64,000 nt of DNA from Hymenobacter puniceus. Lineage in GTDB: Bacteria; Bacteroidota; Bacteroidia; Cytophagales; Hymenobacteraceae. The notes beneath the pieces are model-generated. The model ran no database searches. It saw nothing but the letters and a program-made list of their open reading frames with translations, and had not been told where the DNA came from. The position numbers were made by a program, and so were the translations under genes. The stretch is from NCBI RefSeq assembly GCF_014333525.1, contig NZ_JACSCX010000003.1:434001-498000 (forward strand), given 5' to 3'. Numbering within the stretch: the first letter of the stretch is position 1; each line of letters starts with the position of its first letter. Of the stretch, positions 55,277 to 64,000 are shown one piece after another.

Positions 55277-57385
55277 TTAGCGCACGAAGGCTATGGCCAC
55301 GCCGCCGTCCACGTTGAGCACGTTCCCGGTGCTCTTGCTCAGGCTGCCATCCACGAACACGCGTACGGCCTTGGCAATGTCTTCGGCCAGCAGCTCCTCA
55401 CCCAGCAGGGTGCGCTTGGCATAGTGCTGCGGCAGCTCTTCCACCGAAATGCCGTAGGCCTTGGCCCGGCCGGCCGCCCAGTCGCCTTCCCAGATTTTGC
55501 TGCCGCGTAGCACGGCATCAGGGTTGACGGTGTTGACGCGGATTTTATCGGGGCCCAGCTCGGCGGCCAGCAAACGGCTCATGTGCAGCTGGGCCGCTTT
55601 GGCCGTACCGTAGGCCACGTTGTTAGGGCCGGCCACCAGGCCGTTTTTGCTGGCAATGTTCACGATGTCGCCGCCCAAGGCCTGCTGCCGCAGAATGCGC
55701 ACGGCTTCTTGGCTGACAAGGAATTGGCCTTTCACGAGCACGTCGTTGAGGATGTCCCAATCGGCCTGGGTGGTGTCGGCCAGTGGCTTGCTGATGCTCA
55801 GGCCGGCGCAGTTCACGACGATATCCACGCCGCCGAACTGCAGCACGCTGGCCCGCAATGCCTCGGCAATGCTGTCGGCATCGGTTACGTTGATGGAAGC
55901 CGTCAGAGCGCTGTCTTTGCCGAATTGCTGGCGCAGCTCGGCCTGGGTTTCTTCCAGCCGGTCGCGGTCCACGGCCACCACGCAGGCGCCGGATTTCAGC
56001 AGCTCCTCGCAGATAGCCTTGCCAATGCCGCCGGTGCCGCCCGTCACGAAGGCCACCTTGCCCGATAGGGCTTTGGGCGGGGCCATGCGCTGCAGCTTGG
56101 CTTCTTCCAGCAGCCAGTATTCGATGTTGAAGGCTTCCTGCTCGGCCAGGCCCGTGTATTCGCTCACCGCCTCGGCGCCCTTCATGACGTTGATGGCGTT
56201 GGTGTAGAACTCGGCGGCTACGCGGGCCGTCTGCTTGTCTTTGGCGAAGGTGAACATGCCCACGCCGGGCCACAGAATCACCACCGGATTGGCGTCGCGC
56301 ATGGCGGGCGAATTCGGGTGTTTGCTGCGGTCGTAATACGCTGCGTAGTCCTGGCGGTAGGCCGCAAATTGCTCTTGCAGGTATTCCTGCACGGCCGCTG
56401 CGGGCTGGTGCATGATGGCCTCATCAAGTACCAGCGGGCGGATTTTGGTGCGCAGGAAGTGGTCGGGGCAGCTAGTGCCTTTCTGCGCCAGCCGGGCCAG
56501 ATCGTGCGAATTCACGAATTCCAACACGCGGGCATCGTCGGTGTAGTGGCCCAGCATGCGGCGGTGGCCCGAGGCCAGACCGCGCAGCACCGGCATCACG
56601 TCGGCAGCCATACGGCGGCGGGTGGCTTCGTCGGGGCTGGCGGAGAGCTTCATGCCGCCGAAAACCGGGGCTTTTTTGCCGTAGTTGGCTTCCAGATACG
56701 TGGCCGCCATTTCAATCACCTCCAGGGTGTTGATGTAGGACTCGTAGCTGGTGTCGCCCCAGGTAAACAGGCCGTGGCCGCCCAGAATCACGCCGCGCAG
56801 GCCAGGGTTGTCGGCCACAATTTTCTCCAGCTGCAAGCCCAGGTCGAAGCCGGGCTTCTGCCACGGCAGCCAGCCCATGGTGTCGCCCCAGATTTCCTGC
56901 ATGATCTGCTCACCGTCTTTGCTGGCAGCAATGGCAATCAGAGCATCGGGGTGCAGGTGGTCGATGTGCTTAAAGGGCAGCAGGCCGTGCAGCGGCGTGT
57001 CGATGCTGGGGGCTGCGCACTTGGGGTCGAACAGGCAATGGTTGAACAGATCCACCATTTCGTCTTCGAATTCCAGGCCCCGGTAGCGGTTTTTCAGCTG
57101 GTGCAGCTTTTCTACATACAGGTTGGCGCAGCCGGCTTTGGTGAGCGTGCCAATGTCGCCGCCCGAGCCTTTCACCCACATAACTTCCACAGGCTGGCCC
57201 GTGACCGGGTCAATTTCTGTAATCTTGCACGACGTGTTGCCGCCGGCATAGTTGGTCAGGCGCAAGTCGGCGCCCAATAAATTGGAGCGGTACAGGAACA
57301 GCGCGACTTCGTCGTGGGCCAGTTCCAGGGCTTTGGCCTCGTCCCACAGATAACTGACGTGCTGAAAGGTTAAGGTTTTTTCCAT
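55277..57385 (-). CDS. rhaDE: Bifunctional rhamnulose-1-phosphate aldolase / L-lactaldehyde dehydrogenase (RhaD-RhaE fusion)
   Basis: A 702-residue fusion (start ATG at 57385, MEKTLTFQHVSYLWDEAK). N-terminal class II aldolase (about residues 1-420): NYAGGNTSCKITEID, VKGSGGDIGTLTKAG, LPFKHIDHLHPDALIAIA (zinc His) and ILGGHGLFTWGDTSYES. C-terminal SDR (about 440-700): GKVAFVTGGTGGIGKAICEE, VDIVVNCAGLSIS, NIASKNGLVAGPNNVAYGTAK (Tyr and Lys intact) and NVLNVDGGVAIAF. It splits rhamnulose-1-phosphate to DHAP and L-lactaldehyde and oxidises the latter to lactate. It is divergent from rhaT and lies upstream of the GntR gene, with a terminator between. Confidence 0.93.
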   Translation of the reverse strand: MEKTLTFQHVSYLWDEAKALELAHDEVALFLYRSNLLGADLRLTNYAGGNTSCKITEIDPVTGQPVEVMWVKGSGGDIGTLTKAGCANLYVEKLHQLKNRYRGLEFEDEMVDLFNHCLFDPKCAAPSIDTPLHGLLPFKHIDHLHPDALIAIAASKDGEQIMQEIWGDTMGWLPWQKPGFDLGLQLEKIVADNPGLRGVILGGHGLFTWGDTSYESYINTLEVIEMAATYLEANYGKKAPVFGGMKLSASPDEATRRRMAADVMPVLRGLASGHRRMLGHYTDDARVLEFVNSHDLARLAQKGTSCPDHFLRTKIRPLVLDEAIMHQPAAAVQEYLQEQFAAYRQDYAAYYDRSKHPNSPAMRDANPVVILWPGVGMFTFAKDKQTARVAAEFYTNAINVMKGAEAVSEYTGLAEQEAFNIEYWLLEEAKLQRMAPPKALSGKVAFVTGGTGGIGKAICEELLKSGACVVAVDRDRLEETQAELRQQFGKDSALTASINVTDADSIAEALRASVLQFGGVDIVVNCAGLSISKPLADTTQADWDILNDVLVKGQFLVSQEAVRILRQQALGGDIVNIASKNGLVAGPNNVAYGTAKAAQLHMSRLLAAELGPDKIRVNTVNPDAVLRGSKIWEGDWAAGRAKAYGISVEELPQHYAKRTLLGEELLAEDIAKAVRVFVDGSLSKSTGNVLNVDGGVAIAFVR

Positions 57386-57625
57386 TGGGAGGCTTCTATT
57401 TGGGTGCCGGAAACCGGATAAGGTGTTTTTCTTTACCAAAGGACGCTACCAACCCTTTGTCAAACCTCCTGCACTCTCCTGCTCCGTTGAGAAATAAAAA
57501 ATGTGTTGCTGCTACCAGGTGATGACTCACTCACTGGTAGTATCCTGCTTTCAGGAGGGAGCAGGAGGGTTCTGGTTTGGAATCCCGGCAGATTTGAACA
57601 ATTCAACCCACCAACCTACTTGCAC
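57386..57625. promoter_or_regulatory. Divergent control region rhaDE-rhaT with symmetrical CTCCTG/CAGGAG pairs
   Basis: On the left side CTCCTG occurs twice, 10 bases apart (57466-57471 and 57476-57481); on the right side CAGGAG occurs twice, also 10 bases apart (57552-57557 and 57562-57567), as an inverted copy. CTACCAG (57512-57518) and CTGGTAG (57534-57540) form a separate inverted pair between them. One face-of-helix spacing suggests binding of a dimeric regulator, most likely the GntR protein (inference). No confident -7 element. Confidence 0.5.
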
Positions 57626-58663
57626 ATGAGTATTTTTCTTGGCGTATTACTGCACGCCCTCGGGGGCTTTGCCTCCGGGAGCTTTTATCTGCCTTATAAG
57701 AAGGTGAACGGCTGGGCCTGGGAAAGCTACTGGCTGGTAGGCGGACTGTTTTCGTGGTTGCTGGCGCCCATCCTGATCGGCTACCTGACCGTGCCCAACC
57801 TGTGGGGCGTGCTGGCCCAGGCCAAGATTGAAACCCTGGTTTGGACCTACATCTGGGGTATTTTGTGGGGTTTTGGCGGTCTTACGTTCGGGCTGGCCAT
57901 GCGCTACCTGGGCCTCTCGCTGGGCATGGCCGTGACGCTGGGCTTGTGCGCCGTGTTCGGTACGCTGGTGCCGCCCATCTGGGAAGGCACGTTCGGGACG
58001 CTACTCAGCACCACGTCGGGGCAGGTAATACTACTGGGGCTGCTGGTGTGCGTGGTGGGCATTCTGATCTGTGGCCGCGCCGGCATCATGAAGGAGCGCA
58101 GCCAAACTACCGAGGAAAAGCAGGCCGGCGTGGCGGAATTCGACTTGCGCAAGGGCCTGATGGTGGCCGTTTTCTCGGGCGTGCTGAGCGCCTGCATGTC
58201 GTTTGGCCTGACGGCCGGGCAGCCCATTGCGGAGCTGGCCGCGCAAAGCGGAACCAACCCGCTGTATGTCAACAATGCCATTCTGGTGGTTATCCTGCTC
58301 GGGGGCCTCACCACCAATGCCTTCTGGACCATCTACCTCAACCTCAAAAACAAGACCTACACTGATTATACCCGCGTGTCGGCGCCCATTCTGCGCAACA
58401 TCATTTTCTGCGCGCTGGCGGGCTTTACGTGGTATTTCCAGTTCTTTTTCTACGGCATGGGCGACAGCCAGATGGGCGAGTATCGCTTCTCGGGCTGGAC
58501 GCTGCACATGGCCTTCATCATTGCGTTCAGCAGCATGTGGGGCTTATTGCTACACGAGTGGCGCGGTGCCAACCGCCCCACCATGCGCACCATCTCGCTG
58601 GGCATCCTGATTGTGGTGCTCTCTACGGTGGTAGTGGGCCTGGGTAACTACCTGGGCAGCTAA
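57626..58663 (+). CDS. rhaT: L-rhamnose/proton symporter
   Basis: RhaT imports L-rhamnose with a proton. From ATG at 57626 it is 345 residues (E. coli RhaT has 344) and has ten transmembrane segments. Family signatures: FLGVLLHALGGFASGSFYLP (N terminus), YKKVNGWAWESYWLVGG, WGILWGFGGLTFGLAMRYLG, VTLGLCAVFGTLVPP, SGVLSACMSFGLTAGQPIAE and WYFQFFFYGMGDSQMGEYRF. It is divergent from rhaDE and is followed by a terminator before susC. With rhaI, rhaB and rhaDE it completes the phosphorylated rhamnose pathway. Confidence 0.95.
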   Translation: MSIFLGVLLHALGGFASGSFYLPYKKVNGWAWESYWLVGGLFSWLLAPILIGYLTVPNLWGVLAQAKIETLVWTYIWGILWGFGGLTFGLAMRYLGLSLGMAVTLGLCAVFGTLVPPIWEGTFGTLLSTTSGQVILLGLLVCVVGILICGRAGIMKERSQTTEEKQAGVAEFDLRKGLMVAVFSGVLSACMSFGLTAGQPIAELAAQSGTNPLYVNNAILVVILLGGLTTNAFWTIYLNLKNKTYTDYTRVSAPILRNIIFCALAGFTWYFQFFFYGMGDSQMGEYRFSGWTLHMAFIIAFSSMWGLLLHEWRGANRPTMRTISLGILIVVLSTVVVGLGNYLGS

Positions 58664-58683
58664 GCTTTTCACGTGCTTTTCCC

Positions 58684-58725
58684 GGCAACTCCCGCTACCG
58701 TGCATTCGGTGGCGGGAGTTGCTTT
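58684..58725 (+). terminator. Terminator of rhaT
   Basis: Stem GCAACTCCCGCTACCG with CGGTGGCGGGAGTTGC (one G-T wobble), followed by TTT. It lies 20 bases after the rhaT stop codon and separates rhaT from susC. Confidence 0.85.
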
Positions 58726-58852
58726 GCCAGGCTGACCCGAGGCAGAAAAACGGGTGCTGTCGGCTGCCGGAAACCCTGGCCGGAGCAGGTTCAATTAAAT
58801 GTTGGAAAAATAATTTGTGAGTAATCACTCCGGGCGGTAGTCTACAGGACAG

Positions 58853-58879
58853 TTTGGGCTAGGAGAGGAAATAATTTAG
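58853..58879 (+). promoter_or_regulatory. Possible promoter of susC-susD
   Basis: TTTG (58853-58856) and TAATTTAG (58872-58879; 5 of the 6 fixed bases of the Bacteroidota TAnnTTTG element) lie about 60 bases before the susC start. The spacer of 15 is shorter than usual, so the call is weak. Confidence 0.3.
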
Positions 58880-58936
58880 CAACACTAAAGCACTCCCCTT
58901 TAGGCACACACCTCCAAAATCCTACCCTAATATCCC

Positions 58937-61900
58937 ATGAAGAAAAGTTACATCCGTCGGCGGGGCCAGTTGGTAGCCTGCCTGCCGTTGCTGCTGCTAG
59001 CGGGGCCGGGAATTGCTACCGTGCAGGCTCGCCCTTCGCTCAGAGCCGTAGCTGAGGTGCCTCTCACCGGCAAAGTAACCTCCCCGAACGGCGAAGGCAT
59101 TCCGGGCGTGACTGTAGTAGTGAAGGGTACCACCCGCGGCACTACCACGGCCGCCGACGGCAGCTTCACGCTCACGGCCCCCGAGAATACGGGTACGCTC
59201 GTGTTCAGCTTCATTGGCTACAGCACCCAGGAGCGCTCATTCTCTGGCGCTGAAACCTTCACCATCAAGCTGGCTGAGGATTCCAAGGCGCTGGATGAGG
59301 TGGTGGTGGTGGGCTACGGCACCCAGAAGCGCGCCGATGTAACGGGCGCCATTGCCACACTAGATGCCTCCAAGCTGGAAGAGCGGCCCATTCTGCGCGT
59401 CGATCAGGCGCTGGTGGGCACTTTGGCGGGTGTGAACGTGCAGCAGAACACCGGTCTGCCGGGCCGCGGCTTCAACGTGCAGGTGCGCGGCAACGGCTCC
59501 ATCACGGCCAACAACCAGCCGCTGTACGTTATCGACGGATTCCCGCTGGAAGGCACCTCGCCCAACGGCAACGGCAACTACGCCACCGGCAGCCCCCTGG
59601 ACAACATCAACCCCAACGACATTCAGTCGATTGAGGTACTGAAAGATGCGGCAGCTGCGGCCATCTACGGCTCGCGCGCTGCCAACGGCGTAGTGCTGGT
59701 GACCACCAAGCGCGGCAAAACCGGCAAGCCCCAGATCAACTTCAACGTGTATGGCGGCTACTCGCAGATGGCCAAAAAGCTAGACTTGCTCTCGGCGGAA
59801 GAGTGGGTAGAGCGGGCCACCGAAATCATCAACAACAACTGGGTCCGGTCGCAGCCAACCACGCCGGGTGCGCCCGTGCGCCTGGCCAGCCAGACCACGG
59901 CGCAGCGGCAGGCCATCCGGGGTATTACCACTATCGATCCGTCGCAGATGATTGACGAGCGGTGGCTGCAGCCCGGCCACCCCGGCCTCGACTATATCGA
60001 CTGGCAGGACGAAATCTTCCGCACCGGCAAGGTGCAGAACTACCAGATTTCGGCCAGCGGCGCCACCAACAACGTCAACTACTACGTGTCGGGCAACTAC
60101 ACCGACCAGGAAGGCATTGTGATTGGGGTGGCGTACAAGCGCTACTCGGCCCGCGCCAACATGGAAGTAAAGGCCTCCGACAAGCTCAAGTTCGGCCTCA
60201 ACATCAGCCCCAGCTACGCCGTGTCCAACGACCCCGGCGTGGAAGGCAAAGACAACCTGGCCCAGAAGTTCATTACGATGGTGCCAGTGGCCGAGTCGTC
60301 GGCGGGTGTGCTCACCAACTACGGCGACAACCCGGTGTATACCTGGGGCGGCAGCAGCATCAGCCCAGTAGGCGAGCTGCGCAACCGCCAGCAGCAAACC
60401 ACCGTGTTCCGGACGCTGAGCACCATTTACGGCGACTACGAGGTGGTGCGCGACCTGCGCTTCCGCTCCACGCTCAACCTGGACAACACCGACTCGCGGG
60501 CCAAGAGCTACATTCCGAACTCCCGCCTGGTGGGCTCGGGCGCTACCGGCACGTTCAGCGGCTACCGCAAGCAGGCCTTCGTCAACGAGAATACGCTGTC
60601 GTATAACCGCATCATTGCCGCCAAGCACGACGTGTCGGCGCTGGCGGGCTACTCCTACAACTTCTTCAAGACGGAAACCGACCGGCTCCGGTCGTCGGGT
60701 GGCTTCACCAACAGCGCCGTCACCACGCTCAACGGCGCCACCAACATCACGGGCACCGCCGACAACGGCACCAGCGAAACCCAGAACGTGCTGCTGTCCT
60801 ACTTCGGCCGCGTGCAGTACGCTTTCGATGGCAAGTACCTGGCCACGGCCAGCGTGCGCCGCGACGGTTCGTCGCGCTTCGGCGAGGCCCGGCGCTGGGG
60901 TGTTTTCCCGGCCGCTTCGGTGGGCTGGCGCATTTCGCAGGAAAACTTCATGAAGGCGCTACCCATCGTGAGCGACCTGAAAGTGCGCGGCAGCTTTGGC
61001 TTGTCGGGCAACAACGGTATCGGCGACTACAGCAGCATTGCCACGCTCGGCATCAACCCTTACACGTTTGGTGGGGTGGTGGCCTCGGGCCAGTCGCCTA
61101 ACAAGGCGCCCAACGAGGAGCTGCGCTGGGAAAAGTCGCGAACCATCGACATCGGCCTGGATTTCGGCGTCATCGACAACCGCATTACGGGCTCGTTTGA
61201 CTACTACACCAAAACCAGCAAAGACCTGCTGCTGAATGTGCCGCGCCCCAGCGCCTCCGGCTACTCGTCGCAGCTCGTGAACATCGGCGAAGTGCTCAAC
61301 CAGGGCCTGGAGTTGGAGCTTCGCTCGCGCAACACCACCGGAGCCTTCCAGTGGGGTACCTCGCTGAACGTGAGCCACAACCGCAACGAGGTGGTGCACC
61401 TCGGCGAAGGCGACGCGACCATCGAAATTGCCTCGCCCTATGGCGCGTCGAGCACGCTGCTGATGGTGGGCAAGCCAATGTTCTCGTTCTATACCATCGA
61501 GCAGACCGGCATCCTCACCCAGAGCGACCTGGACAACGGCCAGGCCATCATCCAGGGCCAGACCATCGGCGACCCGCGCTACAACGATGCCAACGGTGAC
61601 GGCGTCATCAACGAGAAAGACCGGGTGATTGTGGGCCAGCCCAACCCAAAGCTGACGGCCGGCATCACCAACACGTTCAGCTACAAAGGATTCGACCTGA
61701 GCGTGCTGGTGCAAGGCCAGCTGGGCGGCAGCCTCTACTCGCTGATCGGGCGGGCCATCGACAACACCAACATGGGCTACAACCAGAACGTGCTGGGGTT
61801 GCAGCGTGACCGGTGGCGCTCCGTGGAAGACCCGGGCGCCGGCGAGCGGGGCAAGGCCCAAGCCAACTTCTCGCCCCTCAAGAGCGACTCGTGGCTGTAC

Positions 61901-62155
61901 TCAACCAACTACTACCGGGTGCGCAACATCACGCTGGGCTATAACCTGGGTGGCGTCCTGAGCAAGAAATACGCGCAGGCTGCCCGGATTTACGTGTCGG
62001 CGGAAAACTTCTTCGGCCACGATACCTATGTGGGCGGCTACAACGTGGACGCCACCAACTCCGACACCGGCGGCAGCGGCTTCTCGGTGGGTACCGACTA
62101 CGGCGGACTGCCCCTGACCAAATCAATGACTGTGGGCCTCAACCTTACTTTCTAG
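58937..62155 (+). CDS. SusC/RagA-type TonB-linked outer membrane transporter
   Basis: A TonB-dependent glycan importer of 1072 residues. It has a signal peptide (LLLLAGPGIATVQA), a carboxypeptidase regulatory-like domain (VPLTGKVTSPNGEGIPGV to about residue 120), the TonB-box region DEVVVVGYGTQKRADVTGAI, the plug (ERPILRVDQALVGTLAGVNV, LYVIDGFPLEG, IEVLKDAAAAAIYGSRAANG) and the beta-barrel, ending VGLNLTF. It pairs with the SusD gene 21 bases downstream. Given its neighbours it most likely takes up pectin- or rhamnogalacturonan-derived oligosaccharides (inference). No SusR/HTCS or ECF-sigma/FecR pair is in the window. Confidence 0.95.
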   Translation: MKKSYIRRRGQLVACLPLLLLAGPGIATVQARPSLRAVAEVPLTGKVTSPNGEGIPGVTVVVKGTTRGTTTAADGSFTLTAPENTGTLVFSFIGYSTQERSFSGAETFTIKLAEDSKALDEVVVVGYGTQKRADVTGAIATLDASKLEERPILRVDQALVGTLAGVNVQQNTGLPGRGFNVQVRGNGSITANNQPLYVIDGFPLEGTSPNGNGNYATGSPLDNINPNDIQSIEVLKDAAAAAIYGSRAANGVVLVTTKRGKTGKPQINFNVYGGYSQMAKKLDLLSAEEWVERATEIINNNWVRSQPTTPGAPVRLASQTTAQRQAIRGITTIDPSQMIDERWLQPGHPGLDYIDWQDEIFRTGKVQNYQISASGATNNVNYYVSGNYTDQEGIVIGVAYKRYSARANMEVKASDKLKFGLNISPSYAVSNDPGVEGKDNLAQKFITMVPVAESSAGVLTNYGDNPVYTWGGSSISPVGELRNRQQQTTVFRTLSTIYGDYEVVRDLRFRSTLNLDNTDSRAKSYIPNSRLVGSGATGTFSGYRKQAFVNENTLSYNRIIAAKHDVSALAGYSYNFFKTETDRLRSSGGFTNSAVTTLNGATNITGTADNGTSETQNVLLSYFGRVQYAFDGKYLATASVRRDGSSRFGEARRWGVFPAASVGWRISQENFMKALPIVSDLKVRGSFGLSGNNGIGDYSSIATLGINPYTFGGVVASGQSPNKAPNEELRWEKSRTIDIGLDFGVIDNRITGSFDYYTKTSKDLLLNVPRPSASGYSSQLVNIGEVLNQGLELELRSRNTTGAFQWGTSLNVSHNRNEVVHLGEGDATIEIASPYGASSTLLMVGKPMFSFYTIEQTGILTQSDLDNGQAIIQGQTIGDPRYNDANGDGVINEKDRVIVGQPNPKLTAGITNTFSYKGFDLSVLVQGQLGGSLYSLIGRAIDNTNMGYNQNVLGLQRDRWRSVEDPGAGERGKAQANFSPLKSDSWLYSTNYYRVRNITLGYNLGGVLSKKYAQAARIYVSAENFFGHDTYVGGYNVDATNSDTGGSGFSVGTDYGGLPLTKSMTVGLNLTF

Positions 62156-62176
62156 CCGGCTGGCTGCTCTGATACC

Positions 62177-63709
62177 ATGAAAAAGACCTTCCTCTCGCTG
62201 CTGGCTGCCAGTGTACTTGTGCTGAGCGCCTGCGAAAAAGACCTCGACCAGGCTCCGATTTCCAGCGGCTCGGTCCCGACTTTCTACCGCACGGCCGACG
62301 ACTTCACGCAGGCCATCAACTCGGTGTACAGCAACCTGCGCGACTACCCCGACCGGCAGCTGACCATGTCGGAAACCCGCTCCGACAACATTTACGGCGT
62401 GAGCACCCAGGGCATCCGCACCTGGGAGCCCATCAACAACTTCTCTACTACCATTGCCTCCAACGAGTACCCGGCTGACACCTGGACCACCGACTACGTG
62501 GGCGTGTTCCGGGCCAACATCGTGCTCGACCAGCTCTCCAAGAATGGCACGGTCCTGACCGACACCGACCGCACCCGCATCGAGGGCGAGGCCAAGTTTC
62601 TGCGGGCCCTGTTTTACTTCGATTTGGTGCGCTACTTCGGGAAAGTGCCGCTGATTGACCGGCCGCTGGAGCCGCAGGAGGTGCTGAAGATTCCGCGCAC
62701 GCCGGTGGCGGAGGTGTATAACCTGATTATTGCCGATTTGCAGGACGCCGCCACCAAGTTGCCCGACACCCATACTGCCGCTAACCTAGGTCGCGCCACC
62801 AACAACGCCGCCAAAAGCCTGCTGGCACTGGTGTACCTCACTCGCTCCGGCCCGACGTACGGCATCCAGGGCCCCGGCCTCGGCACCAGCGACTACGACG
62901 CGGCCATCACGCTGCTCGACCAAGTAATTGCCAGCGGCAAATACCAGCTCATCACGGCGGCTGGCACTGCGGCCAGCCCCTACGCCAACGTGTTTTCCTA
63001 TACCAACGAAAACAACCGGGAAGTTATCTTCGATGTGCAGTACGTAAGCGGCGGCACCGGTATTGGCGGCTCATTTCCCTCGATTCTGCTCACCAACAAC
63101 TACTTCCAGTCGATTGGGGCCGGCACCGGCTTCGGCACCGGCGACGAACTGCGCCCACCGTCTGACAACCTGGTAGCCAGCTACGCCACCGCCGATACCC
63201 GCAAGGCAGCTACGTTGCAGGTGGGCTTCACGACCACCACCACGCCGGTGGCCGTGGAAACCCGTCCAGCTTTCAAAAAATACGTGAACGGTGCACTGCG
63301 CGGCACATCCCGCACCGACTGGCCCATCAACTTCATTGTGATGCGCTACGCCGACGTGCTGCTGCTCAAGGCCGAAGCCCTCATTCGCAAAGGCGGTACT
63401 TCGGCCGTGGCCGACGGACTGGTGAAGCAGGTGCGCGACCGGGCCGGCCTGACGGCCTCGCCGCTGACCGGCGTGACGCTGGCGCAGTTGATGGAAGAGC
63501 GCCGCCGCGAGTTTGCCGGTGAGGGCCTGCGGTGGCACGATTTGGTCCGTTCGGGCCAGCTTGTGACTATTATGAACAACTGGGCCAGCACCGAGGACAC
63601 CCGCAACCGGATCCGCAAGCCCATCGTGGCCAACGACATCCTGTATCCGGTACCGCAAAATGAGCTGGCGGCTTCGTCGTATCTCTACGAGCAAAACCCT
63701 GGCTACTAA
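62177..63709 (+). CDS. SusD/RagB-type glycan-binding lipoprotein
   Basis: SusD partner of the transporter upstream, 510 residues. Lipoprotein signal (MKKTFLSLLAASVLVLSAC, Cys19). The TPR-rich N-terminal region contains TFYRTADDFTQAINSVYSNL, RIEGEAKFLRALFYFDLVRYF (typical SusD signature) and NNAAKSLLALVYLTRSG; the C-terminal part has FIVMRYADVLLLKAEALIRKG and LMEERRREFAGEGLRWHDLVR, also typical, ending LYEQNPGY. It binds glycans at the surface as a lid on the SusC pore. It is in one operon with susC. Confidence 0.96.
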   Translation: MKKTFLSLLAASVLVLSACEKDLDQAPISSGSVPTFYRTADDFTQAINSVYSNLRDYPDRQLTMSETRSDNIYGVSTQGIRTWEPINNFSTTIASNEYPADTWTTDYVGVFRANIVLDQLSKNGTVLTDTDRTRIEGEAKFLRALFYFDLVRYFGKVPLIDRPLEPQEVLKIPRTPVAEVYNLIIADLQDAATKLPDTHTAANLGRATNNAAKSLLALVYLTRSGPTYGIQGPGLGTSDYDAAITLLDQVIASGKYQLITAAGTAASPYANVFSYTNENNREVIFDVQYVSGGTGIGGSFPSILLTNNYFQSIGAGTGFGTGDELRPPSDNLVASYATADTRKAATLQVGFTTTTTPVAVETRPAFKKYVNGALRGTSRTDWPINFIVMRYADVLLLKAEALIRKGGTSAVADGLVKQVRDRAGLTASPLTGVTLAQLMEERRREFAGEGLRWHDLVRSGQLVTIMNNWASTEDTRNRIRKPIVANDILYPVPQNELAASSYLYEQNPGY

Positions 63710-63793
63710 CCTGACCTCCAACTAACGGCCTCGGCCTGGGCGCTTTCGCACGGTTGCGGAGGGGTTCAGGCCGAATCTGTTACTGCGCCCCGC

Positions 63794-64000
63794 ATGATTC
63801 TATCTGCTTCGTCTTTTCCTGCTGCTGTGCGATGCGTACGTCGGGCTTTGCTGCTCGGCGGCGTGGTGGCGGGCGGGCTGTGCCCTGAGCCCGTTCAGGC
63901 CCAGCAGGCCAACCCCGCCGCGCCGCTTTGGCACAACGAGGCCCGCACCCTGCGCTACCGCCCCGACGGCCCGGACTTCGTGATTCAGAATGGCAGCAAG
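63794..64000 (+). CDS. Secreted protein, start only (DUF4450-like)
   Basis: Open to the window edge: 69 codons. It starts MILSASSFPAAVRCVRRALL, has a signal peptide (LLLGGVVAGGLCPEPVQAQQ) and a mature start PLWHNEARTLRYRPDGPDFV, which resembles the start of DUF4450 proteins found in Bacteroides rhamnogalacturonan loci. As only the N terminus is visible this is tentative. It lies 84 bases after susD and is probably in the same operon. Confidence 0.6.
   Translation, partial: MILSASSFPAAVRCVRRALLLGGVVAGGLCPEPVQAQQANPAAPLWHNEARTLRYRPDGPDFVIQNGSK

Overview
The window looks like chromosomal DNA of a GC-rich Bacteroidota, most likely Hymenobacter or a close relative. This is inferred from: a SusC/SusD pair, a type IX secretion (T9SS) C-terminal domain, lipoprotein signals typical of the phylum, a rhodopsin-Blh pair, GC-rich third codon positions, and dispersed palindromes of a kind that often yields spurious MLSLPKHLYR / MLRQAQHD peptides in such genomes. 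I see no rRNA or tRNA gene, CRISPR array, insertion sequence or phage gene.

Left part (1-32.8 kb), mostly housekeeping and envelope genes: a tripartite RND efflux operon (OM channel cut by the window edge, pump, adaptor); an ADP-ribosylglycohydrolase; a GH97 enzyme; kdsB; a LysM/RlpA-like protein; a three-gene cassette of secreted proteins flanked by a direct duplication of the mutS2 5' end; mutS2; rlmF with a coupled DUF4279 gene; a T9SS-exported phospholipase D-like protein beside a truncated paralogue; murB; a retinal-producing Blh dioxygenase with a proton-pump type rhodopsin; a sugar MFS transporter; and an aquaporin.

Right part (32.9-64 kb), a pectin / rhamnogalacturonan degradation and catabolism locus. 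Plus strand: oligogalacturonate lyase PL22, unsaturated uronyl hydrolase GH105, rhamnosidase GH106, a GH43-like propeller, an SGNH acetylesterase, polygalacturonase GH28, a FucP-like symporter, then SDR - FAH hydrolase - lactonase - SDR (a non-phosphorylative 6-deoxyhexose route). Minus strand: lutABC (lactate to pyruvate), rhamnulokinase, L-rhamnose isomerase, a GntR regulator and a fused rhamnulose-1-phosphate aldolase/lactaldehyde dehydrogenase. Divergent from the last gene are rhaT, susC, susD and the start of another secreted protein.

The genes fit one scheme: surface and periplasmic enzymes release rhamnose (and perhaps fucose) and uronides, RhaT and the MFS protein import the sugars, two parallel deoxysugar routes both yield lactate, and LutABC feeds this to pyruvate. 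The most unusual DNA-level features are at least six families of palindromic elements placed between genes (seven copies of one family), the mutS2 5' duplication bracketing a cassette, and a symmetrical CTCCTG/CAGGAG arrangement in the rhaDE-rhaT divergent region that recurs upstream of rhaI.
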